From contig JAIBBF010000013.1 in the NCBI GenBank assembly GCA_019694795.1, forward strand, positions 1-64,000: 64,000 nucleotides of DNA. The letters are read 5' to 3'. A program made the translations under genes and the position numbers. Each line of letters opens with the position of its first letter. The first letter of the stretch is position 1. The stretch comes from Flavobacteriales bacterium. Its GTDB lineage: Bacteria > Bacteroidota > Bacteroidia > Flavobacteriales_D > UBA2798. Below are positions 63,621 through 64,000 of the stretch, piece by piece. A model generated the notes under the pieces. The model ran no database searches. It was not told where the DNA came from and saw only the letters and a list, made by a program, of their open reading frames with translations.

Positions 63621-63628
63621 TAGTTTTG
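63621..63628 (+). promoter_or_regulatory. Bacteroidota -7 promoter box of the rhodanese gene
   Basis: TAGTTTTG, exact TAnnTTTG, 23 bases before the ATG at 63652. The predicted leader is about 20 bases. The Crp-like site lies around the -33 region. Confidence 0.6.
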
Positions 63629-63651
63629 CGTCAGAAATAAATCGAAAAGTC

Positions 63652-63933
63652 ATGAACATTAAAGACCTCGTTAACGACCCAAAAACCGTATTAATCGACG
63701 TAAGAACGCCTATGGAGTACCAGGACCAGCACGTTGAAGGTTCTCTGAATATTCCACTGGATACTATTCCCGAAGAAGTAGAACGCATCCGTTCGATGAA
63801 TGCTCCGATAGTAGTTTTCTGTCGCTCCGGCGCAAGAAGCGGACAAGCGATGATGTATCTGCAGCAGTCGGGCATCAGCAATGTGCACAATGCCGGTGGA
63901 ATAGGCAACGTATTAATTTTAAAAATGAACTAA
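63652..63933 (+). CDS. Rhodanese-domain sulfurtransferase
   Basis: 93 residues. A single rhodanese domain with VRTPMEYQDQHVEGSLNIPL and the active-site loop VFCRSGARSGQA, in which Cys is the sulfur carrier. Cytoplasmic; no signal peptide. A second gene of similar kind begins two bases after its stop. Crp/Fnr plus rhodanese pairs are common in Bacteroidota and are thought to act in sulfide or redox responses. Confidence 0.94.
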   Translation: MNIKDLVNDPKTVLIDVRTPMEYQDQHVEGSLNIPLDTIPEEVERIRSMNAPIVVFCRSGARSGQAMMYLQQSGISNVHNAGGIGNVLILKMN

Positions 63934-63934
63934 G

Positions 63935-64000
63935 ATGATGGGCTTACTTAAAAACCTGTTTGGAAGTAAAACCGATTTCAGAGCCATGATGAAAAATGGA
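63935..64000 (+). CDS. Partial gene, probably a second rhodanese-like protein
   Basis: Begins ATGATG at 63935 and runs off the window after 22 codons: MMGLLKNLFGSKTDFRAMMKNG. The start MGLLKNLFG followed by a helix resembles N-termini of rhodanese-like domain proteins that follow a rhodanese gene in Bacteroidota; only 22 residues are visible, so the identity is tentative. Confidence 0.45.
   Translation, partial: MMGLLKNLFGSKTDFRAMMKNG

Overview
The window reads as chromosomal DNA of a Bacteroidota bacterium, most likely of the Flavobacteriales/Crocinitomicaceae type. The evidence is type IX secretion (T9SS) C-terminal sorting domains on secreted proteins, many Bacteroidota-style lipoproteins (Cys followed by acidic or Lys residues), a carboxypeptidase-regulatory-fronted TonB receptor, two LytS/LytTR two-component pairs, and start regions that lack Shine-Dalgarno sequences but carry the Bacteroidota -7 box TAnnTTTG. 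Gene density is high. No tRNA, rRNA, IS element, prophage or CRISPR array was seen, so this is mostly core genome with lineage-specific secreted proteins.

Layout. 1-2 kb: a small T9SS cargo protein and a secreted propeller-like protein that converge on a shared CTAG stop. 2-6.1 kb: the minus-strand translation operon rplM-rpsI-rpsB-tsf followed by pyrH-frr, with a structured hairpin ahead of rpsB and terminators after tsf and frr. 6.2-9.3 kb: kbl with a coupled lipoprotein, then a secreted TPR protein. 9.3-12.4 kb: an ABC-2 exporter operon that ends in a MerR/B12-binding regulator. 12.5-16.6 kb: a coupled run of a hypothetical, a serine hydrolase, lipB and a phosphoglucose/phosphomannose isomerase. 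16.7-20.8 kb: lysS and tyrS (convergent), an SDR epimerase and an unlisted 46-residue Cys/Lys-rich small protein. 20.9-23.9 kb: a four-gene operon of secreted proteins, one with a Tudor-knot-like N-terminus. 24.1-26.7 kb: a TPR-LytS sensor kinase interrupted by two identical A6-C frameshift sites, followed by its LytTR response regulator.

26.7-29.7 kb: a large lipoprotein, a divergent transglycosylase-like protein and a DUF1003 membrane protein. 29.7-37.9 kb: an apparent iron/haem acquisition region (di-haem oxidoreductase, imelysin, an SPFH lipoprotein, an M43 metalloprotease and a TonB receptor of the haemoglobin/transferrin type). The imelysin start codon lies in an 18-bp perfect hairpin. 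38.5-41.5 kb: an outer-membrane porin paired with a SulP anion transporter. 42.3-47.5 kb: gpsA, a CotH/lamin-tail T9SS protein and a second LytS/LytTR pair with His-rich external loops. 47.5-56.6 kb: uvrC, dut, a flippase, an enoyl-CoA hydratase, and a 1238-residue sensor kinase coupled to a secreted protein. 56.6-64 kb: recJ, a CvfB-like S1 protein, a PolB-type exonuclease, a lipoprotein carrying the soluble DNDTFPLWY-like motif of DUF2723 proteins coupled to a Crp/Fnr regulator, and rhodanese genes. A near-canonical TGTGA-N6-TCAC site lies between the regulator and the first rhodanese gene.

The strongest unusual signals are the doubly frameshifted sensor kinase, the start-codon hairpin of the imelysin gene, the Crp-like operator beside its probable regulator, the loss of the HIGH motif in TyrRS, and a B12-type MerR regulator lacking the photolytic His.
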